Part shown: positions 37,428-48,859 of the stretch, piece by piece
Numbering within the stretch: the first letter of the stretch is position 1
How the letters are laid out: each line of letters starts with the position of its first letter
NCBI GenBank assembly: GCA_038503075.1
Contig: JBCAML010000011.1
Location: forward strand, 1,674,001 to 1,738,000
Direction: 5' to 3'
From: Gyromitra esculenta
Taxonomy: Eukaryota > Ascomycota > Pezizomycetes > Pezizales > Discinaceae
Length of the DNA: 64,000 nucleotides
Notes under the pieces: generated by a model
Told to the model about the DNA's origin: nothing
The model's database searches: none
What the model saw: the letters and a program-made list of their open reading frames with translations, nothing else
Made by a program: the position numbers and the translations under genes

Positions 37428-39795
37428 GAAGGTACGGACGTATTAAATCCGGTGGACATCTTTCCAAATATTGCTCGGGCGAAGTTAGGTACTGGATCTG
37501 CAGGTGTGGTAACTTGGCCTAAGCATGTAAGTTTGGCATGGTTCGCCGAGTTGCTAGAGATCAGCTTCTGAATGGTACGGCAAGCTGAAAAAAAAAAAAC
37601 CAATCCCTGCCACCCCCACCATCATCGTCATTTTTTATTTTTCTAGGAGAACGGTCGCTAAGTGTTCCTAAAACCGACAGACGTTTTGGTTCCACGTCAA
37701 AGGTCCTAACCAATGTGCCAGGCCAACGAAAAACAGCCGTAGTTTCCAGCCACATCAGTTGTGGGAAATTGATAATGTTGGACTATCGACTGCTATCACA
37801 TTGCACCTGTATGGCCAATGGTCGGGTGTCCAGTTGTTGTTGCACAGTTTTTTTCGTTAACGAGCAGAAGTCGCCCTGTCATTTAGCCCCTGCGGGCTCG
37901 GCTCCGAGCCCCAGTAATTGTTCGCAAATATGATATTGTTGCACTCGTATGTTTCCATATATTGAGTTTTAATGAGTAACTATGGTGGTGTGGTGTCTGA
38001 TCGGTTTCTAGGAACACCTCCAGTCTTCGGCGATCTACAAAGCCATAGGTGGATCACGTTACGTTAGGGCGTTGAGGACGTTTGATAGCGGTAATCGTGC
38101 TGGGAAAAATCTGCAAAGCTTTCATAGCCCCGCGGAGGACCGATCGTCTTGAAGCAATTTTTAGGTTTTTCTGAACCAACCAATTCCTCGCCCGTCGCGT
38201 ATGTTAGAGGATCTTGGGAAACTATGTTCACAAGAGTAAGTATTTCTATTTTTAATCGATCTTGCTTATATGGCGCAAAATGAGGAAACTCAATAGTTAC
38301 TTTCTCTATTTGGTCCAATTACAAAACACCCCTAGCTATAGTCAGTAATTATAGGCAATCGCCATTGAGGTGTTCATGGATACTGCGATGGATCTTTTTG
38401 GTCTGAGAGAAGCCTATGTGGTAAAATTTCATTAATCAGGGTTGATGGAGTCACTTTCATGGGCCTGCAAGCTGGATGTGGGTGTTGTGATTGGCAGGTT
38501 GGTACTTCCGGGCCTTTGATTTTGTTAACGGACGCCCATATGCATAGCATTGAGGAAGAAATCTACCTCGTAAAATAATATGATTCGAACGAAAATACGG
38601 TTCACGGCAATTCTTGGAATCACCAGATCATGCAGAATGTTATTCCGCACGATTCAGCTACAGCTAGAGGTGATGTAGCGAGTAAGGGACCTCCTAGGTA
38701 CCTTTAAGTATTATCCAGGTAGGCGAAAATCTATTCCTATGCTTGTCATAGTGATCTGGGGGTAGTTTAGCTACTCGAGGCGCGAAGGAAGCGCTTGTAA
38801 TGACCTTCCATAAATTCGACCGGCGACACTAGACCTTTCGACTCTATTCACACGCTAGTCGTCTAAACCGCTTCGATAGGGTAATAACATTCCAGTTACG
38901 CACCGGTACCATTGCCCTGGTGTTTAATATAACACAAGGATTCCAGCGACACTGCTTTGGAATCGCTGCCCGTTGATGTATATTGGGGAGGCTGTAATGG
39001 TTTCTAACTTACGAGTTGAAGAGGACACAGACAGAAACTGGTCGATGAGATCAAAAGACTGGCGACGATACAACAACATCAGACCGTTTCTCGATCTCCC
39101 CAAACCTTTGGATGGAAGAATCTTGCGCCTTCTTTCATTTGAATCCTGTTTTTGGTGTAGAATACATGTATCATGAAAAATGCGACATTAATAACTTCCC
39201 CAGCGCCCTGGAACTGGGACGATAAGCTAAACTTCTATAAACCTCGCTACCTAGTTTTAGGTGGTAGCATCTTATGCTTATTGGCATAACTGGTACAACA
39301 CGCAGCCTGAGAATGGTGTTGTAGCATGCGAAGCCCCCCTGTTTTCTAGTTCATATGCCTGAAAACGAGTATGATTCTGGTGGCGCCAACTTTTGGCGGT
39401 ACAAGAAATTTCATTGAAAAGGTATATCTTTTATCTGTTAGGGCAGGCCTTGATCTACTTATTCATCATGGGGTTGTTTCTACGATTAGGGCCACATCAC
39501 CCCCGGAAATTTACGGACGGTATTACTGAGTGTATCATCGGAGGGGCATCGCGATTGGTAGATTGGGCTCTACAGTAAAGTGTGATTTCTGATATAAAAC
39601 CACTCATGCAAGGGGGTACATAACCAAGGCAAGAACTTAAAAAGCGGCTATTCTAAAAAAAAAGGAAAAAAGCTACTTTGCAATTACCGCCTGTAAAACT
39701 AGTTTTGGAGAAAAGCTTTTTTTTTTCCTCAAATATATATAGCTAGTGCTAGATCACGCTCCGAATTAGCGACTGACAAACATTTGGTAGGCTCT
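37428..39795. other. Gene-poor stretch, no supported gene
   Basis: Contains an A homopolymer at about 37589-37600 and an A-rich/T-rich inverted pair near 39655-39730. The frames 38064-38318 (minus) and 38973-39176 (plus) look mildly protein-like but have no motif. Confidence 0.4.
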
Positions 39796-40420
39796 AAGAG
39801 GTGTGGGAATGCATTAGTTAATGTGTCGGCTAATGCATCAATAACTGTGTGGGAAATTCGGCAATAAATGTATATAATTTAGGTGTGAATATAGTAAATA
39901 ATTTGTACTAGGAAATGCATCAAATTTTTGCTGGGGAAATGCATCGTAGAATGCATCATTTAATACATCAATTTTGTATGGGCGAAATGTATCGTAGAAT
40001 GCATCATTTGATGCATTCATTTTACGGCTTTCCCAACTAAAAAGTAATTTTTACAAAAAGATTTGCTTGGAGCAGGGCCAATACCACCTGCCTTAATATC
40101 TTGGCTATTTTTTCATATATCAATATCCCACTAATATGCTATCGATCTATATTATAAAAGATATAAAATACGCATTTCCTGATGACTCCCAACAACTTTC
40201 CCAAAGACTTTCCAAAGTACACTTTCTCTGATATGTTTACCTACACATTTGACTACACCTTGTCCAAATACAATTTTATCTACACTTTTACATATGCATA
40301 CACCTTTTTTTTACAGCTCTACTCTGTACACATTCGTTGACACATTTCCTAACAACTTTCCCGACACATTTCCCACATTATTTTTATGGGCAATGTGTAA
40401 ATTGATGCATTCCTGCACCT
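39796..40420. mobile_element. Possible repeat-rich element with inverted ends
   Basis: The left end AGGTGTGGGAATGCATTAG resembles the reverse complement of the right end (AGGTGCAGGAATGCATCAA). Between them, GAAATGCATC / GAATGCATCATTT motifs are tandemly repeated in the left half (39905-40020). A related GGGAAATGTGTC motif recurs on the opposite strand in the right half. It may be one foldback element of about 625 bp with tandemly repeated arms. The interior boundaries are unclear. Confidence 0.45.
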
Positions 40421-42008
40421 TGTATTGTAGAGAGGGCTCTCGAGCAAACTGTGTTCTCTCAATCAAATATGAGCTATTGACATGGTTGCTTTGTCTAGCG
40501 TAAGCTTTGCGTAAGTTCGAATTCTAGTTGCCCGTTAACTGAGCTTTCTGCTAGCACAAAAATTTCGGGATTCGCTTAAAATAACGCCAGTCACGTGATA
40601 AGTTTTACCCATGGCTGGTCTACATAAAAATTAATTTTTGAAGGACGCTCATGAGTTTTTTCGGAGACAGCATTTGATGAAAGGTAGCATAGCTACGTGG
40701 TACTAGAATTTGATTGGAATATAGCTTTGTGACATGTTTGATGCACTGTGCTGCTATCTTTGCTCATGTTGTCTGATAATTGGCGTGCTGGATGGCATAA
40801 GGGGAGACCTGAGCAATTCGAGCTCTCTAAAAAAGGAATGTGGATTTACTGAGAAAGCTACAGTTAGAGCGTGCCATGTGAGGGAAAACTACAGGTCTTA
40901 AGGTGTTGGTCACGGACTGACATTGGTTCAGTAGACAACCAAAGGCCTCAATTTCTAGTTCCGGCAAGTTTATTGGGCAAAAATCACTGAATCGGATGAG
41001 CTGCCCCCGTTACCCGCCGCACCATCGCAGCGATCACGATTAGGAATTGAATTCACACTCTTCCCAGCCGCCCGGAAAGGATACCGAAATGTGAGCCCTG
41101 CGATAAGTTGGTATGTGTCTGCAGTGGGCTCTCCCTGGTTCCTGATTAGGTTGGAGGAAAAACGCGTTACACGGGACTATTTGGCTTGCTGAGAACCCCA
41201 AAATGATTTGAAGCGCATAGTTATAGATGCTCCCGCATGGTTGATTAATTGGAGCAAGCCAGCTGCAGTTAAATTTTTTTTAGCATGCAGGTGATCCCTG
41301 TTCCAAACTTTTTATGTATGTATGCATGCATAGTACTCGTCTTAGCATTGGGTTTCCATTTAACAGTATCCTCGATTAGCGCACGACAAGAATGTTAACC
41401 AGCCAACGATATAGAATCAGTAGTTGATGCCATTTCCTGGCTGAAACCTCGGGGTACTGGGGAGCTGCAGTCTCTAATTCAAGAGATCTTGACCTACATT
41501 CACTCACTACCCGGCTGGAATATCCAGCATTCTGCTTTGTCAAGACAAGGGCTAGCTATAGATTTCGACAGTGTTATCGTGTTCTAGGGGATTTAATGTT
41601 ATTTTTACGACCTATTTCTAAAAAAGGAATGCATATGAACGTGTCTGTGAAAGAGCAAGTTATTTGAGGCTGCGGGGAGATGTGGAATGCGACTTAGTCA
41701 CACGAAATCACTCGTAATCGGCAGCCACACGATCTACGTACACATCTCTCAGCTTATTGGTCAGTAGCTATGCTAGCTCTATTGATCTCAGGATGTTCCG
41801 CTATAGTGTTGACATATTGCACATCTAGCTGGTACGACGAGTATACAAGAGTAGCTGAATTGCATCAAGCGGTACTGAATTTACAAGGGAATGGGTTGGG
41901 TGGGCATCCAAACTTGGAATATTGCCTTAGATATCAAAATGCCGAAAACAGCCCTGGTGTGTGAGACCTCCGGGAGAACGTTCTATCAGCCTACAAGCTT
42001 AAGCAATA
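40421..42008. other. Gene-poor stretch, no supported gene
   Basis: I see no supported gene or repeat in this stretch beyond short homopolymers. Confidence 0.45.
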
Positions 42009-42263
42009 TGATGCGAAAAGGCGTAGGGGGGGACCTGGGCAACCTAGTCCACCCTCTTCAAAAAAAGATTTGTGAGCAAAGCCACAATCAAAAAAACACA
42101 ATCTGAGGGAATGCCACCAAGCCTGTGGCTTTTTGACCACACATTTTCGTCTCTTGGTGAGCCGCCAAAAGCCTCTTTTGCTGTTTTCAGGATCTGATTG
42201 GTCAGAATCATCTAAAGGTGTGGATAGGCTTGCCCAGGTCCCCCCCAACGCCTTCTCGCACCA
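42009..42263 (-). mobile_element. MITE-like element, family C, copy 2
   Basis: A 255-bp inverted copy of 35393-35649, with TA at 42007-42008 and 42264-42265. It differs from the first copy by a handful of substitutions and one or two single-base indels in G or T runs. The CCAAT-type core is at 42194-42203. Confidence 0.85.
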
Positions 42264-42415
42264 TAGAAGCAAGTGACTCTCTTCGTGCGTCACATTTCAA
42301 CATAACATATCTAAATAGCCCGGGTGATTTGTGGTGATACGTGTGCAATGAGGAGTCGGATAACGACTACCAGTTCTAGATTTAAATTTACCAGCCATGG
42401 AAATGCATCAATCTA

Positions 42416-42538
42416 CTCGTACTCTCGTGACGTTTTTAAAATGGGCCAGGTCCGCATATCATACAAACTGCCCTGAACCTACCTATTTTATATGGGATGC
42501 AGAGGTAGCCCGTTTTAAAAACGTCATGAGAATACGAG
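42416..42538 (+). mobile_element. Short MITE-like element, family D, copy 2
   Basis: Flanked by TA on both sides (42414-42415 and 42539-42540), with ends CTCGTACTCTCGTGACG and CGTCATGAGAATACGAG. It is about 123 bp, lies only 150 bp from family C copy 2, and has no coding content. Confidence 0.85.
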
Positions 42539-42540
42539 TA

Positions 42541-43201
42541 CAATTTCGCCGTACAAAAAAAGCGGACAGAACACAAAACGATACGTTTACGAGCAACTCT
42601 GCAATGGGAAGCACCATATGAACAAAGGGAGGTAAATTCATCTGTAAATTCGTTAGTAAAGCTTAAGTAGTTAGGAAATGCACCTCCTTGCCCTTTTGAT
42701 GCGTTTGCTGATGCGTTAAGCGCTGATGCTTTAACAAACAATTTTCTCACACAGCATTTGCAACAAGTATAACTCTACAGACGAATTTTCCTACAAAGGC
42801 TTACAGGGAGGGCATAGTGCCTTTACTGGTGTATTTCCGCGGCTTATAAAGCAGTAAGCTACTAAAACCACTTAGGGCCGCTAGTGAATGGGGAGAATAC
42901 CAATTGAGACGTTTCAAATAGTCTCGCAAACTATAATAGGATATCTAGAACCCGAATTAAAATCAGACTTAAGAACAGATATCTGCCGCATAGAGAAACC
43001 GACGGGCCATCTACTGAAGAAGAAGGTTCACGGATCGGCACCCACACATGTACAAAGTGAAGCGAGAGATGAGGAGTGATCGTGATACTCCGTGAATCGA
43101 ATTAGCTGAAACACACCACAGTGTGATCGAATCACTCTTATAGAGTGCTTTTAGCGTCGCCATATTCTTATAGGGTGTATTCGCACAAAAATGCCAAGCT
43201 A
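42541..43201. other. Gene-poor stretch, no supported gene
   Basis: It contains GATGCGTTTGCTGATGCGTT-like short repeats near 42690-42735. No gene is supported. Confidence 0.4.
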
Positions 43202-43549
43202 TTACTCATCCTCAGGTATGTGGATTTCCACCTCTCCCTGGTTGCACTGTTCTCCCTCCTCAAACACATCTGCAGGCCGTAGCATATGCTATGTAATAGG
43301 CAGTAATCTAATACCCACCAGTCTCAGGGTAGGGAAAGGAACGGTTTCATATCCCACGCGAGAGTACACAGAGTGATATACCGTATTATCTCGCCAAGAG
43401 TGAACACGACTGACCGGGGGGGGTAGCTCAGACAAAATCAATATTCGAATATAATTTTCAGGATTAGGGTTTGAATCTATCAATTCAACAACAGAATGAA
43501 GATCAATGCCCCTAGATTCGCGAAATTTTATAGATGCTCTGTCTGTCAT
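43202..43549 (-). pseudogene. 116-codon frame with a single in-frame stop
   Basis: From an ATG at 43549 (MTDRASIKFRESRGIDLHSV) the frame runs 86 codons to a TAG at 43289-43291. It continues in the same frame for 29 more codons to TAA at 43202-43204. The downstream part is strongly acidic (RPADVFEEGEQCNQGEVEIH) and looks like a protein C-terminus. Either the TAG is a disabling mutation or it lies in an intron. A GTGTAC..ACATAG candidate of 81 nt would remove it in frame. I recognise no family and saw no TATA box. Confidence 0.4.
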
Positions 43550-44224
43550 AATATACAAATAGGAGAAAGGTTTGGTGAAGATTTGGTAAAGGACTTGGGG
43601 ACTTGAAGTCGTGCTTCAGCCAATATTGTTGAATAGCATTGTTTGAAGTTAAAAGCTAGCCTGATAATGTTGATTTGGCCTATCAAAAACTAGACCAGTT
43701 GCCAACAACCCCCGGTCGATCGTGTTCACTATAGGCGAGATAGCACGGTAATCGAGTGCGTCTAATCTACACATCATCATATGATATCACTCGGATTCAC
43801 GTACCAACGTTTGCTGGGGGTAGTCGACTGATTGCGCAAACCACCGGTTCCAATAATTTGTAAAAAAAAAAAAAAAGATACAAAGCTTCACCAGCATTCT
43901 TCTAGACTCTGTATCTTTTCCCGAGCAATTTGGCTGAGTGGGGGTGTTTAGAATGGCGGCCGAAAATGGGTAGGCTAGGTTTAGCCGTACACCTACACCA
44001 TAGTTACTCTGTATCCTAAATAGCGTTAATCGCATAGTAGTGCGGATGCAGGTTATCGCTACACACCTGTTGGATCTCGCTACACTTAAATTTTGCTAAT
44101 TGAGGTTATTCTATCAGGTCGTATGCAATTGCGAAGCCAACGTTCATATAGCCTGCAACCAATATATCTGTATGCCCATATATATAATCCAGATATAACG
44201 CTATATACTCAATATGCACCAGCC
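43550..44224. other. Boundary between repeat-rich and gene-rich DNA
   Basis: No gene is seen. An A homopolymer lies at 43861-43875. To the right of about 44225 the sequence becomes markedly GC-rich and coding. Confidence 0.5.
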
Positions 44225-45518
44225 CTACTCGAAATCGGCCTTCAGAACAAAACGATACCTCCCCTCCCCCCTCGCCAGCCTCTCCACCACATCGCCCGCC
44301 TCCTTCATGGGCACAACCTGCACCCAGCTCTTGATCCCCTTCTCCTTCACCAGCTGCAGCATCTCGATGATCTCCTTCTTGCTCCCCACATTGCTCCCCC
44401 GGATCGCCAGATTCGCAGTGGCCAGATCCGCCCAACTCAGCCGCGGCAGATCCCCTTCCGGGATGCCGCAGATAACCAGCGTGCCCCCGACCTTGAGCAG
44501 CGAGAGATACTCCATCAGGGGCATGTCCGTGCTCGAATTAGTAGAGATGACGAGATCCAGCGACCTCTCGTGCTCCTTCGTCCACCCCTCCTTCGTCGAG
44601 TCTACGTACCACTTCGCGCCCATCGCCAGCGCATCGCGGGCCTTCTGCGTCCCGCGCGACACCGCAACCACATCCGCGCCCATCGCCGCCGCAAAGAGCA
44701 CACCGAAATGCCCCAGGCCCCCAATACCAACAATCCCCACCCTGCTCCCGACACACACTCCCGCGCGCCGCAGCGGACTATACATCGTCACGCCACCGCA
44801 CAGCATCGGCGCCACCGCCGCCTCCTCCAGCCCACTCGGGATCGGGTACACGAAGTTCTCGTGCACCCGCACCGTGTCCGCGTACCCGCCGTACGCGAGA
44901 CTGCCGTCCCTGTACCGCCAGTTATACGTTTCCACGACCTCGCGGCAGTAGTTCTCCTTCCCGCCCCGCAACCCCCCGGCGCCGCCGTGTCCGTGCTCGC
45001 CGGTGCTGCCCCAGTCGCGCGTGCCCGGGCGCGAACCGGCATTCTCGCCGGCACACGCGGTGCACGCCCCGCAGGACCAGGAGTGGGCGCCGACGCCAAC
45101 GAGGTCGCCGCGGGAGAAGGAGGTTACGAGGGGCCCGGTGCGCTGGATCGTGCCGGTTATTTCGTGGCCGGGGACGCACGGGTAGATTGTTGGCGACCAG
45201 CCGGAGCGGAGGACGTGGCTGCGATGGGGTTAGTTGTGGTGGCGGGAGGCGGGGAGGGGAGGGGGGAGGGGAGAACAGACAGGTCGCTGCCGCAGACGCC
45301 GCAGAAGTTGACGCGGATGTCAATGTCGTAGTCGCCGAACGGCTTGGGGGTGTATTTGTGCAGCTTTAGGGAGGACCATTCTTCGGCTGCGGGGGTCACG
45401 TTAGCGGTGGCGGGGCTGCAAACGGGCATTCGGGGGAGAACGGACCTGAGAAGGCGGCGTACCCGGTGAATTGGGCGGGGGCCGTGGGAGCGGGAGCGGG
45501 AGCGGGAGCGGAGGCCAT
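44225..45518 (-). CDS. Zinc-dependent alcohol dehydrogenase, CAD/ADH6 type
   Basis: Predicted cytosolic NADP(H)-dependent dehydrogenase of the cinnamyl alcohol dehydrogenase-like family, which interconverts aldehydes and primary alcohols. Exons on the minus strand are 45518-45446, 45386-45281 and 45218-44225, giving about 390 residues, with introns of 59 and 62 nt. Motifs seen are catalytic-zinc residues in CGVCGSDLH (Cys56) and PGHE (His78-Glu79), structural-zinc cysteines 109, 112, 115 and 151, YGGYAD, and the Rossmann motif GIGGLGHFG followed by VSRG, which fits NADP use. The structural-zinc loop carries about 28 extra Gly/His/Arg-rich residues between the third and fourth cysteines. The N-terminus has an Ala-Pro repeat. 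It is divergent from the amine oxidase gene. The family is secure; the substrate is not determined. Confidence 0.92.
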
Positions 45519-46571
45519 TGTGTGTTGTGGTGGGGAGGCCGCTGTGGGTGGTGGGAGGATGGCTGGATCTGGTGGACGGGCGGAGAGGGGGGGAGACATG
45601 GTAGGGTTAGGGTTATGGCGGGGTGGTGGGGCAAGCACTGCGCCAATGGCCGCACGCGAGACCGCGTTGAGGGCCGTGTTAGCGAGATCAGGGCATTCTG
45701 CGGTTTGTGCTGCCGCAGTTCTGCATATTCACTGCACTTGATATCCACCTTCTGTATTCTGCCCTCGCTGCTGTACCCCGCTGGGCTCCACCATGCGGCT
45801 CTCTGCCATGTTCTGTCGTGTGCATCGCGAGATCTCGCTATCGTCCAATGCCGTCTCCCCGCCGCCCCTCTTCCCCATCCAGCCAGTCCACGCGGCGGGG
45901 ATTCGGTGCGCAATGCAGCAGGCATGCGCTCGAGGATGGATTCAGCTGGCACAGGCGGGGGCGGACGAGGCTGCTGTCGAGCAGGACACCGTCTGTGTCT
46001 GTACGCCCTGGGACTCGGGTTTCACGAGAGCCTGCTTGGAGATGCGTGTCTGGCGGTGTAACCCGGTGGGTGCTTGAGCGGCTTGTTCCGTTGCTGCGAT
46101 TGCCGTTCGCCTGTTATCGCCGCAGCACTGCTCCAGGCGCCGTTCCGGGGGTTCCGTGGGTCGGGCGGACGGCCCTCTGGCGCTTCAATTGCGGGCCAGA
46201 GGATATATTCTGTGCTCTGCTCTCTCTGCTCCCTCTGCTCCTCGCCGTCTGGCTCCTCGACACTGCTCTCACTGCTTCACTCGTGCCTTCTCCCACCACC
46301 CTGCTCCCCGCACTCGGCAATCATGGCCTCCGCCAGCCCTTCACGGCTCGTGGCCCTGCTCTCTTTCCTCTCTCTGCCCAAGCTGCTCTCTAGGTGGGTC
46401 TCTCTTCAGTTCGTCTCGATCCTCGTGGTCGTTCGTCTTAGTTCTCGTCTCAATCCTCTCTGGCTCGTCTCAGCCATCTCGTGACTGGCCCGCCCAGTCG
46501 TCACCACTTCTCTCCAGTTCCCTCTTGCCCTCCTGATCTCACGCTCACTGACCTCCAGATCATCGGCCCCA
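45519..46571. promoter_or_regulatory. Shared divergent promoter of dehydrogenase and amine oxidase
   Basis: This 1,053-bp region separates two divergent start codons. It is pyrimidine-rich on the plus strand toward the amine oxidase ATG (many CTCTC/TCTCC tracts from 46210), as is common in fungal core promoters. A short TTAGGG-TTAGGG sequence lies near 45603. Long open frames across it overlap in several frames, lack motifs and are probably GC-driven. Confidence 0.5.
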
Positions 46572-48859
46572 ATGGCTCCAGCAGCAATCCCGTCCCTCCA
46601 CCCCCTCACCCCCCTCACCCCCGACGAGATCCGCTCCTGTGCAGCTGTCCTCCGAGCTGCATACCCTCCCAGCACCGAGATCCACTTCAAGTCCATAACC
46701 CTGCGCGAGCCCACCAAAGCCTCCCTCATCTCCTGGCTCGACCACTCCGCCGAGAAGCCGCCCCGACAGGCCTACATCTCCTACTACATCCGCAACACCG
46801 ACAAGTTCTTTGAAGCAGTCCTGCGCCTGAAGGACGACGAAGCGGTGCTGGAGAGCAATGCTCGAGTTGTCGAGGGCTACCATGCCCCTTCAGACTGTCC
46901 GGAGGTTGTGAATGTCGAAAAGGTTGCGCTGGAGGACGAGGGGGTCAAGGCCGAGTTGGCCAAATTGATGTTGCCCGGGGGGACGGTGGTTGTTTCGGAT
47001 CCGTGGATTTACGGTTTGTTGCTTTTTCCCTGGCACGCGTGGGGCGGCTCGTACTCACAGTGAGCAGGATCCGATGGAGTCGATGATGCTCGTCGCCAGT
47101 ACCAGTGCTTCCTCTATATCCGGGACCCGAATAGCGGGAATCCGGACTCGAATCACTATGCGTTCCCGTTGTCGATTTCGCCGGTTGTGGATGTGCAGAC
47201 GATGAAGGTGACGCGGATCGAGAACCTGCCGACGGGGGCAGACTCGACGCCAACGCTGCCGAGGCCCTATAAAGTGCCACCGCCGGCAGAGTACACACCG
47301 GAGCATCAGCCGTTGCTGCGTGCGGATTTGAAGCCATTGCAGGTTGTGCAGCCGGAGGGCGCGTCTTTCCGGATTTCGGAGGAGTATGCTGGGGGCGCGG
47401 TGGTGGAGTGGCAGAAGTGGAGATTTAGGGTGGGGTTTAATCACCGCGAGGGGATGGTGCTGTATAACGTTACGTACGATGGGAGGAGTCTCTTTTGGAG
47501 GGTCTCGCTGAGCGATATGAATATCCCGTATGCGGATCCGAGAAGTCCGTATCATAAAAAGTCGGCGTTTGACTTGGGAGACGTGGTAAGTTTTTTTTGG
47601 AGGGATCCAGTCATGAATTATCACTCGGTAACTTCGGCTGACGCGGGGATATAGGGTGCCGGGATTATGGCAAACAACTTGAAACTGGGATGCGACTGCT
47701 TGGGTTCAATCCATTATCTCTCTGCTACGCTTTCCGATGATCACGGTGAACCTCTTCACATGCCCAACGTTATTTGCGTGCACGAGCAGGACGCTGGGAT
47801 TGGTTTCAAGCATACGAATTATCGCACGGGTCGTGCAGTCGTCACTCGCAACCGCGAGCTTGTTATTCAGTCCATTGTCACAGTCTCCAACTACGACTAC
47901 GTTCTGGCCTTCATCTTTAACCAAGCTGGTGAGATGAGCTACGAGGTTCGCGCCACGGGGATCCTCAGCACCACTCCGATAGACCTCGGCGTCAGCGTTC
48001 CCTGGGGCACCGTTGTCCACCCTGGCGTCCTTGCCTCGCATCACCAGCACATATTCTCCCTCCGCCTCGATCCCGCAATTGACGGGCACTCCAACCGTGT
48101 CGTTTACGAGGAAGCCCACGCAATACCCCGTGATCCTTCCACCAATCCCCACGGCACAGGCTACGTTACTCGCGAGACAGTCATCGAGACTTCCTCGGGC
48201 CACAATGCAAGCTCAGAGCGAAACCGTATCTTCAAGATCCAGAATGCAGATGTGAGAAACAGGGTCAATGGACTGCCGGTTGCATATAAAATCGTTGTTC
48301 CTCCGTTCCAGACGATGCTAGCAGACCGAGACAGCTGGCACTGGAAACGAGCCGAGTTTGCGGACAAAGCGATATACGTGACACACTACCGCGAAGACGA
48401 GCTATGGGCTGGTGGAAAGTGGACGAATCAGAGCAGAGGGGGTGAAGGTGTCAGAACCTGGGCGGCGAGGGACGATGACGTCGTGGATCAGGATGTAGTT
48501 GTCTGGGTGCAATTCGGTGAGTTTCTTTGGAGAGGGCGGAGGGACTACTACTAATCCTCTTGCAGGAATCAACCATATTCCGCGGGTTGAAGACTTTCCA
48601 GTTATGCCGTGCGAGACAATCAAGGTTTCGTTCAAGCCAGTTAACTTTTTTGAGAGGAACCCGGCGCTGGATGTGCCGCCTTCTACGTATATTCCATCCT
48701 AGTTTTTTTTGGCAGTGAAGATTCTGATGTGGGTGCAGGCAAGATTTTAACAAGAGTGTTTTGCTGAGCGAGGTGCGTAGGCAGCCTGGCGTGGCGGGGG
48801 CTGTGAGGGGAGTGAATGGGGCGAATGGGAATGGGAATGGGTGCTGCGGTGATGCTTAA
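46572..48859 (+). CDS. Copper amine oxidase (primary-amine oxidase)
   Basis: Predicted copper- and topaquinone-dependent oxidase converting a primary amine, O2 and water to aldehyde, ammonia and H2O2. Exons are 46572-47013, 47068-47585, 47655-48516, 48566-48686 and 48739-48859, giving about 687 residues, with introns of 49-69 nt. Motifs seen are the cofactor-forming Tyr400 in SNYDYVL, the probable catalytic base Asp316 in AFDLGD, copper ligands His450/His452 (HQH) and His611 (NHIPRVEDFPVMP), and LGCDCLG. These spacings match the yeast peroxisomal enzymes. The last intron hides an early TAG; splicing it restores the conserved QDFNKSVL tail. The tail ends in CCGDA, not a typical SKL peroxisomal signal. 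The substrate (methylamine, benzylamine, histamine or other) cannot be read from sequence. Confidence 0.95.

Noticed and set aside
43420..43480. GTAGCTCAGA followed by GGTTTGAATCT, resembling tRNA control boxes
   Set aside because: The flanks give no seven-base acceptor stem and the D and anticodon arms do not fold.
44093..45331. 412-codon plus-strand open frame and a 245-codon companion
   Set aside because: Both are antisense to the dehydrogenase and give low-complexity Arg/Pro/His-rich products typical of shadows of GC-rich codons.
45601..45618. TTAGGGTTAGGG, like a telomere repeat
   Set aside because: Only two units are present inside a GC-rich promoter. With the TTAGGCTGGG repeats at 48890, this is too little to claim an interstitial telomere.
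45471..46484. Several frames of 126-228 codons in the divergent promoter
   Set aside because: They overlap in all frames, lack motifs and lie between two well-supported starts.
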